Assembly: GCA_019914945.1 (NCBI GenBank)
Contig: CM034111.1
Span: 3,844,001-3,908,000, forward strand
From: Typha latifolia
Lineage: Eukaryota; Streptophyta; Magnoliopsida; Poales; Typhaceae
Direction: 5' to 3'
DNA length: 64,000 nucleotides
Below the pieces are notes generated by a model. That model was not told the DNA's origin. It saw only the letters and a program-made list of their open reading frames with translations, and searched no databases. This document shows positions 25,304 to 37,614 of this stretch, piece after piece (position 1 is the first letter of the stretch; every line of letters starts with the position of its first letter). A program made the position numbers and the translations under genes.

Positions 25304-25330
25304 TGATTGAGCCTATTGTGCCAATATCAC
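25304..25330 (-). ncRNA. Candidate miR171 endogenous target-mimic site
   Basis: On the plus strand 25304-25313 reads TGATTGAGCC, 25314-25317 TATT, and 25318-25328 GTGCCAATATC. Without the four inserted bases this is the full 21-nt miR171b-type sequence. A minus-strand transcript would therefore pair with all 21 nt of miR171 and carry a 4-nt bulge (AATA) exactly between miRNA positions 10 and 11, the cleavage site. This is the architecture of IPS1-type target mimics that sequester a miRNA. No complementary arm for a MIR171 hairpin is visible within about 150 bp on either side, and the flanks do not encode a GRAS/HAM target. A minus-strand AATATAAAA near 26225-26236 could be the promoter of the transcript (inference). 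Confidence 0.65.
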
Positions 25331-25374
25331 ACCCCACAAGTGAACACACACCTCAAGACAAGAAAATACTCTTC

Positions 25375-25860
25375 ATCTTTTCCTCCTCCTCCTCCTCCTC
25401 CTCCTCCTCTTCTTCTTCTTCTTCTTCTTGCAAGGCCATGTAATGGCTAATGCTTGTGTTCTCTTGCCTTCTCCCTTCTTCTTTTGTTAGATTGGTTTTG
25501 GACCCACAAGGCTAAATGATCTGCTTTTGGGTAGGACGCCTCTTCTTTGCTCTGTTGGCTCCATAACTCTTCTCTGTACCTCCTGAGAAAAAAGAGCAAT
25601 GAGAAAGTAGTAGTAAAAAATCTTCTTTTTCACTCTCTCTCGCCTTTTAAATCTCCCACTCTCTCAAAGCTCTCTCCATTTTCTCTTTCTCTCAAAGTCT
25701 TTTTCTTCTTTTACAACTCTCTCCTCCTACCAAAATTAATTGTACCTAGTACGGTGCGTTCACAGTGTCAACTTCTCCCAAAACCCTCTCACAGCCAACC
25801 AACCTCTCTCTCTCTCTCTCTCAAGACCTATAAAGAAGGTCTGTTCTTCTCCACGCGATA
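25375..25860 (+). promoter_or_regulatory. CT-rich promoter/leader-like block without a gene
   Basis: Strongly pyrimidine-rich on the plus strand: (TCC)n and (TCT)n at 25381-25429, many CTCTC runs to 25830, then CTATAAAG near 25828. Such Y-patch sequence is typical of plant core promoters and 5' leaders, but no coding exon follows on the plus strand before 37.6 kb. It may be a decayed promoter, the start of a non-coding transcript, or the upstream region of a minus-strand RNA containing the miR171 site. Confidence 0.4.
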
Positions 25861-27380
25861 TGACCGTACTGCCCTCTCGTTCTCTGGGGGACGCCAAAGC
25901 GCGACACAGTGGGAGCAGCTCACGGACGGTAGGGGCATTATCGGAAGTCCTGCGTCGGAAACCGTGCTCTCCCGGATTTTACGTATCCGTAGTGAGAGGT
26001 TGTCTGGCTGCTCGAGCCGAACAGAGATGTACCAAAAAAAAAATAAAGTAACGCTTAAAAAAAAGGATTACCAAATTAAATCGAGCAAGTTAACCACCGG
26101 AACCGAGCGCAGCGCACCCAAGAAAACACCCATTGTGCTTCTCGCCGTGGGCCCCTCCCCGCCTTGTTATTCTGACGTGGAAGAGTGGGTGCGGGAGTAG
26201 CTTTAACCCTTTCCACGACGACGTTTTTATATTTTAATCCAACTAATTTTTTGTAAATTATACAAACGTCCTCAGTTTTCGCGCAGCGCTGCTGCTCCCA
26301 TGTGATGTGCCTTTGCCTGGCGACCAGAAACTACCAAAGAAACCTTACCATCCCCTCCTCGGGACCACCGCAAAATTCCACTTTTACCCCTACCATGGCG
26401 GATTTTTATAATTTAATTACATTTATATTTTTTAAAATTTATAATAATAAACTCTACTTCCCCAGCTTTATATGCTAAATCAAAAAACTAAATACAATTA
26501 AATCATAATCAAGCCCAGCTCCGTTTAAGTGTCTTTTAAGTGTTCCGTTGAAGTGACTCTTTCTTTTAAATGTGCCGCTCGAATATTGTAAATCAAGTCT
26601 AATTATATTTGAATCTATATATATATATATATATATCTAGAGAGAGACAGAAAGAATTAAAATTCAGGGGCATTTTGGTAAATGCAGATAAAATAGGGCC
26701 AAGACCAACGACCCATATTTAGAAACCCAGAGACGACCAAGTTTCCAAAGCTCGGAGGCGGACAAGAGTAGTAGTGTAGAGTTGGGTTTGAGAGCTTTTG
26801 GACTCGGCCTTAGTGGGAGTAGAAAAGAAGCAAGCTTTGAATCGAGCTTCGAGGCCGACAAAGGACCGGACAATGGAATGTCTGACGAAAACAGCAGCCA
26901 ACGAGCGAGGGCGTCGTCGAGATTGTTGGTTTGTTTGGCTGAACAACGAACGGATTTTAGCCGATGCTAATGCGGACAAGTGCATACATGAAACTATGAA
27001 AGGGATGTGTAGGAGTTTTTGCATGCCAAATGCCAGTCAACCAACCCAAATCCGAGCTAACTAAGAGGAGGATGGATCGATCTTATAGCTGGATAGCTAG
27101 CTAGTTGTCTCTTGGGCATGCATGCACCGAAGCATAGTCGCTTTCCGGTAAGCTAAGATCTCGAGGATCTGGTAGAAAGATAGAAATGGGGAGAGACAGG
27201 GGATGAGATCAAAGATTTAGTAGTGATGGGTCGCTTACCTTTTGTCTCTTTGTTGACCTTCTTCTATCAGTATCTCTATCTCTTTGCTTAATTTTTGCTT
27301 TGTTGTTGGTTGCAGTGGAGCTGGCTACTTGGCTTTCTCTGTGGCAAATGGGGTTTGGAGTTTACTTGGAATGAACAAGA
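25861..27380. other. Mixed-composition intergenic region
   Basis: Higher GC than the neighbouring spacer in 25860-26200 and 26700-27200, with a (TA)n run at 26614-26636. Open frames exist but none resembles a known protein. Phrases such as GGGCATTTTGGTAAAT look like ordinary plant upstream DNA. Confidence 0.4.
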
Positions 27381-27381
27381 G

Positions 27382-27472
<91 letters not shown>
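27382..27472. repeat. (GA)n microsatellite
   Basis: About 45 GA dinucleotides with a single interruption (GGGAGAG). Open frames across it on both strands are products of the repeat. Confidence 0.95.
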
Positions 27473-27639
27473 GTTTCTTGTGAATGGGAGAAGAGATGAG
27501 AAGGCACGATAAATGAGGTAGAGGTAGGGTGGTGTGACGGCTCTGGGAAGGGTATGACGGTAATTTTAGAGCGCAAATGGGTTGAAGGGAGTTTGGGATG
27601 TAGTCCTTGAGGTTAGTCATTAGTGTCATTTAAGAGGTT

Positions 27640-28735
27640 TAATAAATTAAATCTTATAAAGAAAATAGTTTTATAAATTAAAGGATTAATTGCAGTTAAA
27701 ATCCCTTAATTATAGCTTATTTTTACATTGATCCATTGAGGATCTAATTTCTCTATTTCTTTTTTTCTAGGAAAATTTGCATATTTTAACAAACTTTACA
27801 CTCAATATTTTAACTATTTATAAATCAAGCTCTATATTATTTAATATGTTTAAATAATATTCTGAGTTAAATTTAGGTGTATAATTAGATAAGCTGATGT
27901 AATTCGGGTTAAATTGGATCACATTTTTTAAGGACATTGGGCTCAATGGATCGAGTCTAGTTATTTTATTTATTTTACTTATATAGTTTTGTTAGAGTCT
28001 AAGTAAGTTAAAATTTATTTAATTAACTAAATTTAGTTCAGTTAACTTCCACCCAGTTTTAGAAAAATATTCTAGCAGATATTCTACAGGATCTACAACT
28101 TTGGTATTGATGAATTCTCCAAATTTAGAATCTATCTACAGCGAAATGAATGATTAATTTGAGAAAGATAAGAATTGTGGAGTGCAGCCCTAATTAACTA
28201 TTATGTAATGAATATTGAGTTAATTAAGTTTATTTATCTTGTATTACTTATTATCCTTATTTTTTACCGTAGCCGCAGATCGTCGTTATCTTTCTAGGAG
28301 TAGATCATAGCTATAGAACATCTAATGCTTTCAAACCCTAGCCTACCTTACGGGGCCGTTCACCACTATCCTTGGTTGTCCGCCACCCTCTGGCGACTGC
28401 CGCAACATCGGATATTTACCGTACTGTCCTGTTCAGATCTATTTCTACTATTTTATTTTTTAACTTTTCATCCTGATCTCCGATTTAGGTAAAACTAGAG
28501 CCATTAGAACCCTAACTCATGAGGCTACTGTTACCTAAATTTTTATAATTTTATTATCTCGTATCAATTCAGATCTAATTCTTAACATAAGCGTTATCAC
28601 CTTCGCACATAATAAGTACATTTTCTTACTTACCTTTATCATCTCGTCCTCTCCTTTCAGAACTTGGACAAAAGCTTTTCAGCCGAATGTGAACTAATAC
28701 AGTTTGGATCAGATTGAAATATCCATCAAATATAA
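27640..28735. other. AT-rich intergenic region
   Basis: No gene recognised. 28260-28660 is less AT-rich and reads like degraded transposon interior, but I could not identify it. Confidence 0.4.
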
Positions 28736-28739
28736 ATCT

Positions 28740-28995
28740 TTTTAAAAGATTAACTAAAATATTCTTAATATAAGTCTGGCAATTATAATTTAGCAGATGA
28801 TATTTTTATATTTTTTTTTGGCATAGTTAACTTAAGTTAATTAACATATTTAACGGTAAGATATTTTCTGCATATATTTATTAAATCATACAGCTCAATT
28901 TACTAATATAAAAATATATGATGTAAATCACGATTTTATTATAAGGCATGGCGTTATGCGTAAATTTTTATTTTTTCTATAAAATAAAAAGTAAA
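28740..28995. repeat. Dispersed AT-rich repeat, copy 1
   Basis: Matches 36670-36925 in the same orientation. Shared words include AACTAAAATAT, ATAGTTAACTTAA, GGTAA(A/G)ATAT(C/T)TTCTGCA and TAAATCATA. Type unknown. Confidence 0.55.
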
Positions 28996-29404
28996 ATGGA
29001 CTCTAAGAATTTAAATTAATCGTAATTTTTTTTATAGAAAATCTAACCAATAGCTAGGAAAAATAACATTTTGGATGTTTTACAAAGTTAAGATAGTGAA
29101 TGTAAAAATAGGAAATAATTTAGAGTTTTAAGTGCAAATATCCTTAAAAATGAAATGGATTAAATGTATTAGAGTTAAATTGTTTTAATATTATATAAAG
29201 TAACATGTTTAACTTTTTATAAAAAGAGAAGAGTACTTGTATTAATCTTAGCCACCTAAGTTTATAAAAGGCTCAATTAATCTCGGAGGCCTGGAGATTA
29301 AGTACACAATGGGATAGTAATAGAAAAAAATCCAAATTTGAAAAAAACTATAATATGGTGTTAATAGTGATAAAATAGCAATAAACAAGTTATAATCACA
29401 TATT

Positions 29405-29945
29405 AAGCACTCTAATGCAACTAATCATAAGAACGGAAACAATAGAGATAATAGAGAGAGAGAGAGAGAGGAGACATGATTTACGTGGTTTAACGAATTG
29501 CATATGTCCACGGCAGAACAATATTTTTCACTATGCAAATTCATCAATTACAAAGAGTTTTAGCAACTTTAATTACTCTCTTTACAATGGTATCTCACCT
29601 TTATAAATTTTCTTCCAACAACTAAACCCTAAAAAACTTACTTTAGTATTTATAGGGCAGGTTCAGATTGAGGCTTTTTCACAAGGTGTTCGAACACCCG
29701 TGGGGTAACAACACTGCGGAACTCAAGTGACGTTCGAATGTTTGCATCAATAATGCTCTCGGGTTGAGATCTGCGTTCAAATGCAGCTGGGCCGTTTGAA
29801 CGCCTGCAACACACAGCCTCTGTCTGGAAACCGTGTTCGAATGCCCCAGGACCCGTTGGAACGCACTAGCACAGAAAATACGGGTACATACTTAAAACTT
29901 ACTGAAACTGAATTTGAGCCCATTTTTAACGATTAACATATTCAA
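29405..29945. repeat. GTTCGAAC-rich dispersed repeat, copy 1
   Basis: Aligns with 41975-42590 over its whole length in the same order: GATTTACGTGG, ATGTCCACGG, CACTATGCAAATTCATC, ATTTATAGGGC, then repeated GTTCGAA(C/T) palindromes, and the end CTGAAACTGAATTTGAGCC. The ACGTGG...GTCCACGG segment is common in plant LTRs as I recall, so this may be an LTR-derived sequence. This copy is more decayed than the other. Confidence 0.65.
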
Positions 29946-30524
29946 CTTAAACATATTAATCTTACTCGACCCATTTAATTTAAAGAGGTTGGAATGGATT
30001 AAGAAGATTGAAATTAAACACAAAGACGTTTACTCGGCGTTTGGATGTACTTCTAACTCTAAAATTAAACTGATTAGCTATTTTTCATTTCTTAATTTTG
30101 AAGAAGTTCTTTTAAATCAATTTAAAAAAGTTGGGTGTTTTATTCTAAAATGATTTAGTTGTGTATCACTTCTTTGTGACGTGAAAAAATAGTAAATTTA
30201 GAAGATATTTTATGTTGAGGAGAAAATAAGGAAAATATAGTGTTATAGGTAGTATCGGGTTAGGATATTTTTTGAATTTGAATTCCATTCTCAACGAAAT
30301 CCATATAGTTGGAATTCAAATCCAAAAAGATTTTTTTTAATAATTTTAGTGCTATATTATTGGCAACTATTATGTGATTGTTATAAGTGATAATCTCTAC
30401 ACAAAATATATCAACTTTGAACTTGATACGACTCGGTCGGATTAGATTCACTCGCAGCATTGAGTTCACTATGATGAGCCTATTTATCTAATTTATATTT
30501 GCATGAGAGAATAAAAAATTTTGC

Positions 30525-30665
30525 CAATGGGGCGTTCCAACGCCAGAGATCTGCATTCGAATGTGATCGTTCAACTTCTACACGCATTCACAATGACAGA
30601 TAACGGTATTTGCGCGTTCGAACGCGATCGGGCGCGTTCAAACGCACCGCGGCGAGAATAATTGG
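30525..30665. repeat. GTTCGAAC palindrome cluster, isolated
   Basis: GCGTTCCAACGCC, GCATTCGAATG, GCGCGTTCGAACGC and GCGCGTTCAAACGC within 140 bp, the same words as in the neighbouring repeat but without its ACGTGG segment. It may be another part of that family. Confidence 0.5.
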
Positions 30666-31175
30666 TTTGTTAGGATTTTAATTTAGTTGTTTGGATCCTT
30701 AGGGTGAGTCTCTATAAATATGTGAAGGAAACCTTAATTGGGAAGAAATCTGATAATTAAAATTGGCATTGTGTTTTTATCTCCTTCTTAACTGTCTCTT
30801 GCCATTGGCATCCTCTCCCACCTTCTTCCATCACGCAAGTCTATCAAGATATATCTATTCCATGTTTTGGTTGAAATAAATCACCTTCTAAAATAGCAAT
30901 TTAAAATAATAAAAATTGCTACCAATGCAATGATAAGCATTTTTAGTAAAGTAAAGATGATAAATAAATAAATCACTTTGCTAGCAGAGTTATATCTATC
31001 TGATGGCATCCACGTGGATTAGATAATTTGGTGCGCGAGAGTTATAACAGTAAAAAACTCAGCTTTTAAATGCAAAAGTAGGCCAATCCAACATGAATAC
31101 TCGTGAAGTTTGCGAGTTCGTCCGAAAAAGTTTCCAGATTTCCACGGATGGGAGGTATGATTAGTCATTTTTGGG

Positions 31176-31744
31176 TAGACATGATCATCGGGCGAGCCGG
31201 GCCGGGTTCGAACCGGGCTTTTCGGGCCAACCAGACTTAAGTATTTATTCACGGCCCGACCCACCAATCACTCGAGCCGGATCCGATTCGGGCTAGGCTA
31301 GAATAGTCTAGCCCGTTACCGCCCGTCGGCCCGTGAGAGATTGGGCTAGCCGGTCGGGCCGGGTCGGCCCGACCAACCAATCACTCGGCCCAACCCATAT
31401 TTTAGCTATTTTTAAAAAATATTTATATTCCTCAATTTAAAAAATAATTAAAATAAATTAAAAATTTTTAAAGGTGTGATTAAAATAATGCAAAACGGTA
31501 CAATACAAATTTTTTTACTATAGCAATGGTAAAGTACTGTAGCAGACGGGCAAAGTACTATAGCAGACGGGCGAGCATAGTTGCGGGCCAAACGGGCGGA
31601 CTTTCAGGCCGGGTCGAGCGGGCAAAGGGCTGGCCCGTGCCGCCCATGGATAGTTCGGGCTCGGGCCGAGCCGAGCCTAAATTGGGTCCGGGCCGGGCAG
31701 GGTCGGGCCGGGCACGGGCGGGCTGGGCCCTTTGATCATGTCTA
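31176..31744. mobile_element. hAT-type MITE with GGGCC-rich arms
   Basis: 569 bp. Terminal inverted repeat TAGACATGATCA is perfect over 12 bp at both ends. The 8-bp target duplication is TTTTTGGG (31168-31175) and TTTGTGGG (31745-31752), 7 of 8 equal. Subterminal arms are made of GGCCGGGC/CGGGCC words, the core (31400-31530) is AT-rich. Non-coding. Confidence 0.85.
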
Positions 31745-31752
31745 TTTGTGGG

Positions 31753-34028
31753 TGGATCTCACTTTCTATATATATATTTTTAATTTTTTATAAATCACAC
31801 TATATTTTATCTAATTTATAACTCACGCTCTTTTTTATAATTTTATAATTTAACGTCTTATTTATCTTTATAATTTTTATTTAACATCCTAAATTAATTT
31901 AGACGATACTAAAAAAATATTTCATTATAATATATAAAATAATTTATAAATATTTAAAATTTTCTTATTTTTTTATCGAGGCGAGGGAGGGGGAAGATGA
32001 AAAGGTGGCCGCCACGATGAGGATGACAATGATGAGGAGGGAAGAGATGGGTAAAAAAGATAGTGAATAGATATATAAATGAGAGAAAATAATAAGATAT
32101 TTTAGTCAAGAAAATAATAAGATATTTTAGTCAAGAAAATAATATTAGAGTGTTAAATGAGAATTATAAAAAAAATAAGAGTTGTCCAGTTATATCATTT
32201 TGAAAGACGATGTCGATTACAAAATAGTTAAAATTATAGGGTGTGATTTGTAAAAATATATATTTTTTTACCCCAAATTTATATGAAATACAAGATGCTG
32301 GACTTCTTTTTATTTCGATTCTCGGTAGTGCCGCCGTTTGTAAATATTTTATTGATCTCAATTAACTTTTCTGCATCAATTTCTGTGCAGGAAATACTTA
32401 CAATGGAACGATATGGTCTTCTGGGTAAAGTTTTGGGAAATGATTTATATGGCGAGCGTTGTTATGCACAAAATAATCTTTTTAAAATAACAAAAATATT
32501 TTCATATAATTTAGTAGACAAGAGGAGTTTAAAAGATAAAGTACGAGTATAATAGTTATTTTTATTTATGTTTAATCTAACAATAATAATTCTTGCTCTA
32601 TAAATATTATTTTTTATCATACAAGAGCCCGAAGATTAGATATAAGCAACACTCCCTAGAAACAATGGCACTAAGACTCCATAAAGCTTTAGCTAATATA
32701 TTAAGTCATTGTGTGACTTCGTTGAACTATTATTTCGAACTAAACGCCACTGAGACATTGTTCTAAATCATCGCGCTACCGAGCTGCTCCTCTAAGCTAA
32801 CTGCACCGTTGAGCGATCAACTAAGCCAAGTAATTGAGCTAAGCCGAGTAATTTCTGCCAGAGACAACAGTCAATCTACAAGTGACACTATCACTGATAA
32901 AATAAAATGTATATAAGTATATCCAATATGATAAATGCATGAATATATAAATAATTGATCATCATTATAATAATGGACATACATACAAATATATTAGTTA
33001 GCACATTTCAACTCTAGTGTATACTAACGCTTTTCATCGCACCGTAGGTACTCATCATGCCTATCATTAGGTTCATCAGTCATTTCTCGTACTTGTCTAA
33101 CATAAATGGCCCCAAAGATGATAGATCATAGTAGTAAAATTATATGTCCATCACCTGACAGATAGCTTATTAATCATCCGCCGCCATAGACTAAAGACCT
33201 TATTCGTAAGCTATATCCCCACCTCTGTCATCGTTGCCACTATGAGATCATTGCATGAAGCGAAAATCATGAGTCGCCGCCTAAGAATACCTTCACCTTA
33301 CATCATCAAATACTGCCATATCACATCATCCTATATTCCAACCTCCAACTTAAATATCCTAAATAGTTTAATTTTAATCGATAGTATAATTGCTCATCTT
33401 AGCCCGACAAATAATGTAATTGTCTAGAATCCACAGAGAACTCAAACATTGACCCTACTATATAATACTAGAATATAACTACTCTGCCCCCTACTTTGAC
33501 TATAATGTGTCAAATATTGTTGAGACATAGGAGCTACTACCCTCGTGGTAGTGCATATGTGCTAACGATATATTACTATATAATCACAATATTAACATAT
33601 CAATAAATAAGTATAATAAAAACATTATTATTAAATCATGTTAAAGCTGGTCATGTCAACCATCATGTTGATGAATAGTGTATAGCTATATAAGCTAAAC
33701 CTACCGTGTCATATATAAAGTGTTATAGTGTAAAACTTAACACATCATAAAATACTTGAAATGCTAATGTTCACGAGAATGCTCCGCTTTGAATTTAGTT
33801 CGCTCGGAAGCTTGCACTAGTCCCAAGGAGGTATATGATAAAATATTGTATTACTACTAAATTCACAATATATAGATAATAAATAAAAATATCCAAACTA
33901 GGCTTAGACTAAGTGCCAACTCGAAATGGGCTGAAAAACCTAACACAAATTCTCATAACTGGACAACTAAAATAAAGGTGGGGAAGGCGGAAGGGGTTGT
34001 TAAAGGAAAGGAAGAGGCTCACGACTGA
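31753..34028. other. Intergenic region, no gene recognised
   Basis: AT-rich to 32640. 32640-33830 is more even in composition, without coding signal. A 25-bp duplication (AATAATAAGATATTTTAGTC) lies near 32088-32130. Confidence 0.4.
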
Positions 34029-34036
34029 CTCGACGA

Positions 34037-34909
34037 TAGGGGTGTAAACGAGTTGAGCCTGAGCGAGCTGGCTCTGGCTATGGCTCGGCTCGAAATTATT
34101 TTCGAGCCTCATAGTTTTGCTCAGGCTCGGCTCAGCTCAACTCGACCCGAGCTCGAGCTGAGTCTAATCGAGCATGAGCAAAGCTCGGGCTTAATTAGAG
34201 GATGAGGTGGTGGCGGCGTGGGCGATGGCGGCATGGACGGCGGCTTGTAGAAGGAGTCGAAAATGGATGGAGGAGGAGGCGACAATAAGGAGATGGTGAA
34301 TGAAGAAGGAGGAGGAAGCCGACGGAGTGAACGAGGAGGAAGAGGAAGCCAACGGAGTGGATGAGGAGGAGGCCAACGGAGGAGGTGGAGGAGGCTGACG
34401 GAGAGGAAGGTATGGCGCTGTGGTGGTGGCTTACCGATGGAGGGCGGAGAGAGAGGAGGTGGCGGCGCGTGGGGTGAGGTTATGAGTGGTGATTAGGTGG
34501 ATGAGGATGAGGGTGAGAGTGAGGGTGAAGGTGAGGGTGGGTGAGGGAATTGAGGATGGGGAAGGTGACGTGATAGGTAGGGTGAAGTGATGGGTGAGGG
34601 GTGGGGTAGGTGAGGGTGATGAATATTGAATGGGTTACAGGTGATGATGGGTTAGTAAGGGATACGTGACAATATTTATTTATGCCACGTGTTCTTAGTT
34701 ATAACTAGTTAGGCTATCGAGGCTATCGAGCCAAGCCTAAGTGAGCCGACTCTAGCTTAGGCTTGGCTCGATATTAATTTTGAGCTTGTTACGACGGCTC
34801 GGGCTCGGCTCAGCTCTGATCGAGCCGAGCCGGATTCGAGCTTCATTCGAGCCGAGGCCGAGCCGAACCCGAGCCAAGCCCGAGCTGTTCGTCAAGCCTG
34901 ACAACCCTA
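34037..34909. mobile_element. hAT-type element with GAGC-rich ends
   Basis: 873 bp. Starts TAGGGGTGTAAACGAG; the right end read in reverse starts TAGGGTTGTCAGGC. Target duplication CTCGACGA (34029-34036) and CTCAACGA (34910-34917), 7 of 8 equal. The arms repeat GAGCCGAGC/GCTCGAGC; the middle (34200-34620) is GGAGGA/GGTGAGG-rich and asymmetric. Reading frames across it are by-products of this bias. Confidence 0.82.
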
Positions 34910-35949
34910 CTCAACGAGGTTACGTGAGTATGGAAACCAACGATGTCGAGAAAGGAGATGGCATAGGGCGAGATGGCTTAGACACTAGGGAAGGGGAAGG
35001 AGGTCCGGCAAGAGGCTTGGTAGAGGTGGGGGCAACTAGGAAAGGTGATAGAAGGGTTGCCATGGTCCACAAAGGAAGACGACGAGAACTCGATAGTTTT
35101 ACTGGCACTGAATAGGGAACCCACAATTGGGCTTCTCCGAGCCTCAACAAAAGAGGGGAAGTGATCCAAATCGAGGCCCATTGTCTGGGATTAGAAAGGG
35201 GTAATACCAACGATAATTTTTGGCCTATTATTGAACCCTAATTAATTCCTAATTCATTTAGCTCGCTTAGGAAAACTAATCATCTCCAATTTAGCCTTCA
35301 CTAAGCTAGTTAGATCCAATGTCAAATAGGATTCTTATCAACAATCTCGTACATATGACTATATGAGATCAACAACTATAGAGGTACATAAAGTGAACAG
35401 TATTTGGGAATTGCAGCTAATTTCTCCTTGAGAAGGTTATCTGCAACTCAGTGAGCACAAACGTATGGATCTGCTCATAATTCGCAGAAACCCCATTAGA
35501 GCTTTTCCTGCCATTACTTTGTGATCTTGTCTTCTTCTAACAAGTAGGGTAATAAAACGAGGCACAGTTTGATGAATAGTGGATGAAATGAATGCCAAAT
35601 CTAACGAGTGCTGATTAAATGCTAAGGACGAGAGGGATTTGTTCATGATCCATGTTAATCAACTGGCATAGCTGAGGGGTCTTGTCTTTGACTCTTCTTG
35701 ACAGGATCCGTATACTGCTCTCTTCTGTAACCACAGTCTACAGTCTACAGTCTACTGGATGATCGACAGATCCTAGTGGTCTGGATGGTTATTTCCAGCT
35801 TGAGGGGGAATATAAATTATAGGCCAGGGACTGTACATTAGACGGCGTTTTAGATAATGGTTATTTATACACCTAAACATATATACATAATTATAGAGTT
35901 ATTATACCTAAACATACTTAATTATACCCCGTTTTCATATTAGGCGCAG

Positions 35950-36300
35950 TTTATTTTCAGAATAACTTTTTTTATCTAATTCTTTAACACAATTATTTAT
36001 TTGTAACAATCATAATTTAGAATACAAATACTATTCATTACGGTTATATCTTATAGTATACATTAACTCAATTACTTATTTATCTCTTCAATTTACTTGG
36101 GTACTCTGCATAATTTCATAAAAGATATACTCTTTTTTCTTCTTATTTTTTATATATCACGGCAAAATTAGTTATTACATCTTTATTTTAGAATAGAAGT
36201 TAACACAAAAAAATAATTATTTTTTTATTAATTAAGATTTTATTTTGAGAATAAACAAATAAGAATATCTATTTTGACTAAATGCCTCGTTTGAGAATTA
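35950..36300. mobile_element. MITE of the TTCTAGAATA family, copy 2
   Basis: AGTTTATTTTCAGAATAAC at the left and GATTTTATTTTGAGAATAAAC near the right. It contains ATTACATCTTTATTTTAGAATAG, close to the family signature. Boundaries approximate. Confidence 0.5.
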
Positions 36301-36669
36301 ATTGATCTAAAAATTAACTGATAATGTCTTGAAATCTTTTCTTATGCCCACTGTGCAGTAAGGTGCATGCTCTAAAAACATTATATTGGAGTCTTTGTCT
36401 TAACTAAGTATCCCATTTAAATATTAACATTTACTTGTTGCAAGCTGCTGATAAGTCCGATGGATTTACCATTGAATAGAGTACTGGGCTAGACGAAGTC
36501 TTATATCCATGATAAAAAATTTAGAAGGTAATCAAGGGTGGAATAGTTAATGGATGCAACAGATAAATGCATGGCTAAAAACTTCCAGTAAACCCTTTAA
36601 TTTAGTCAATATGCGCAGAAAATACTCTGGATTAGATTTAAACTAATACCGTAAGAATATTCTGTTAAG

Positions 36670-36925
36670 TAGAGATATTTTATTTTTAAAATAACTAAAA
36701 TATCCTTAGTATGATTTAGTTGATAGTATTTTTATAATTTTTTAATATAGTTAACTTAACTCAGAGATTTGGTTAAGTTTAACTAACTAATCTAAAGGTA
36801 AAATATCTTCTGCACATATTCGCTAAATCATAGGACTCAATTTATAAATAGTAAAAATATAAAATATAAATATTAATTTTATTAAAATATAAGTTGCTAT
36901 ATGCAAATTTTTTATTTTTTAAGAA
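36670..36925. repeat. Dispersed AT-rich repeat, copy 2
   Basis: Partner of 28740-28995 in the same orientation. Nothing coding. Confidence 0.55.
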
Positions 36926-37614
36926 AGTCCGTGGATAATCCATTAAACAGACATATTACAATTGGATCCGTGGATCGATCTATTTCTTATAATTTTATAT
37001 TTTGAAGAGCAAAATTGGCAAGGTTATGAGCTCGAGTAATGCTAACCCTACTTGTATGGAAAACTTTGATGACTCCAAACAGTGACATTTACCTCTTATA
37101 CTCTCGGATTATAGAGGCGACTTTTAAATGAGTGCTTGTATCATAGTCATTAACTGACTCACTAAAGACCGAACAAGGAATCGCCACTCAAAGATAGGAT
37201 AAAAATATAACAAAAGAAAGAGGAGAATTTGCGAGGATAAAAGATTATAACAAAAGAAAAGATAAGGTTAGTAATTAAATCAATCACACAAGAAATGATC
37301 AAATTTAAGAAAAATAAACCTCTTGACTCATTCAATGACGTGAATAGTTCTACTTCTTGCAATCCCCGCAAGATCTAGGCCCAGTGGTCCGAATCTGCCA
37401 ATAATTGTCCTTCTCTTCTGCAAGAAAAAGGAAGGAAATACGCACAAGGGACCGTGCATGGCCTCGTAGCCAACCAAAAATATTTTCACCATTTCTTATC
37501 AGATAAGGTTGCATTTTTCCGAGCTAAACTATACGCTGCCTCAAATGTGTGGTGAGAAATAAAGAGACTCCTCCCATCTCCCCCCTTCTTTGAGAAAGAA
37601 GCAGTGATCACTAG

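Larger units (their letters stand above)
34918..37614. other. Intergenic region upstream of the Rieske oxygenase gene
   Basis: Mostly AT-rich. Contains a MITE (35950-36300) and the second copy of the dispersed repeat (36670-36925). 37400-37614 should hold the promoter and leader of the next gene; I could not pick out a clear TATA box. Confidence 0.45.

Noticed and set aside
25150..25480. MIR171 precursor
   Set aside because: The miR171 sequence carries four extra bases and no complementary arm is found upstream or downstream.
25547..26200. 217-codon open frame, the longest unexplained one in the gene desert
   Set aside because: Its composition follows CT-rich leader DNA and then basic low-complexity sequence; no domain or family resemblance, and overlapping frames are equally open.
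27284..27629. Several frames rich in Arg-Glu or Ser-Leu
   Set aside because: They are translations of the (GA)n microsatellite on both strands.
34780..35115. 111-codon open frame
   Set aside because: Starts inside the hAT element's GAGC-rich arm and runs past its end; composition effect.
35437..35646. Minus-strand 69-codon frame with an Ile/Arg-rich end
   Set aside because: Looks somewhat protein-like, but I could not link it to any family and found no neighbouring exons.
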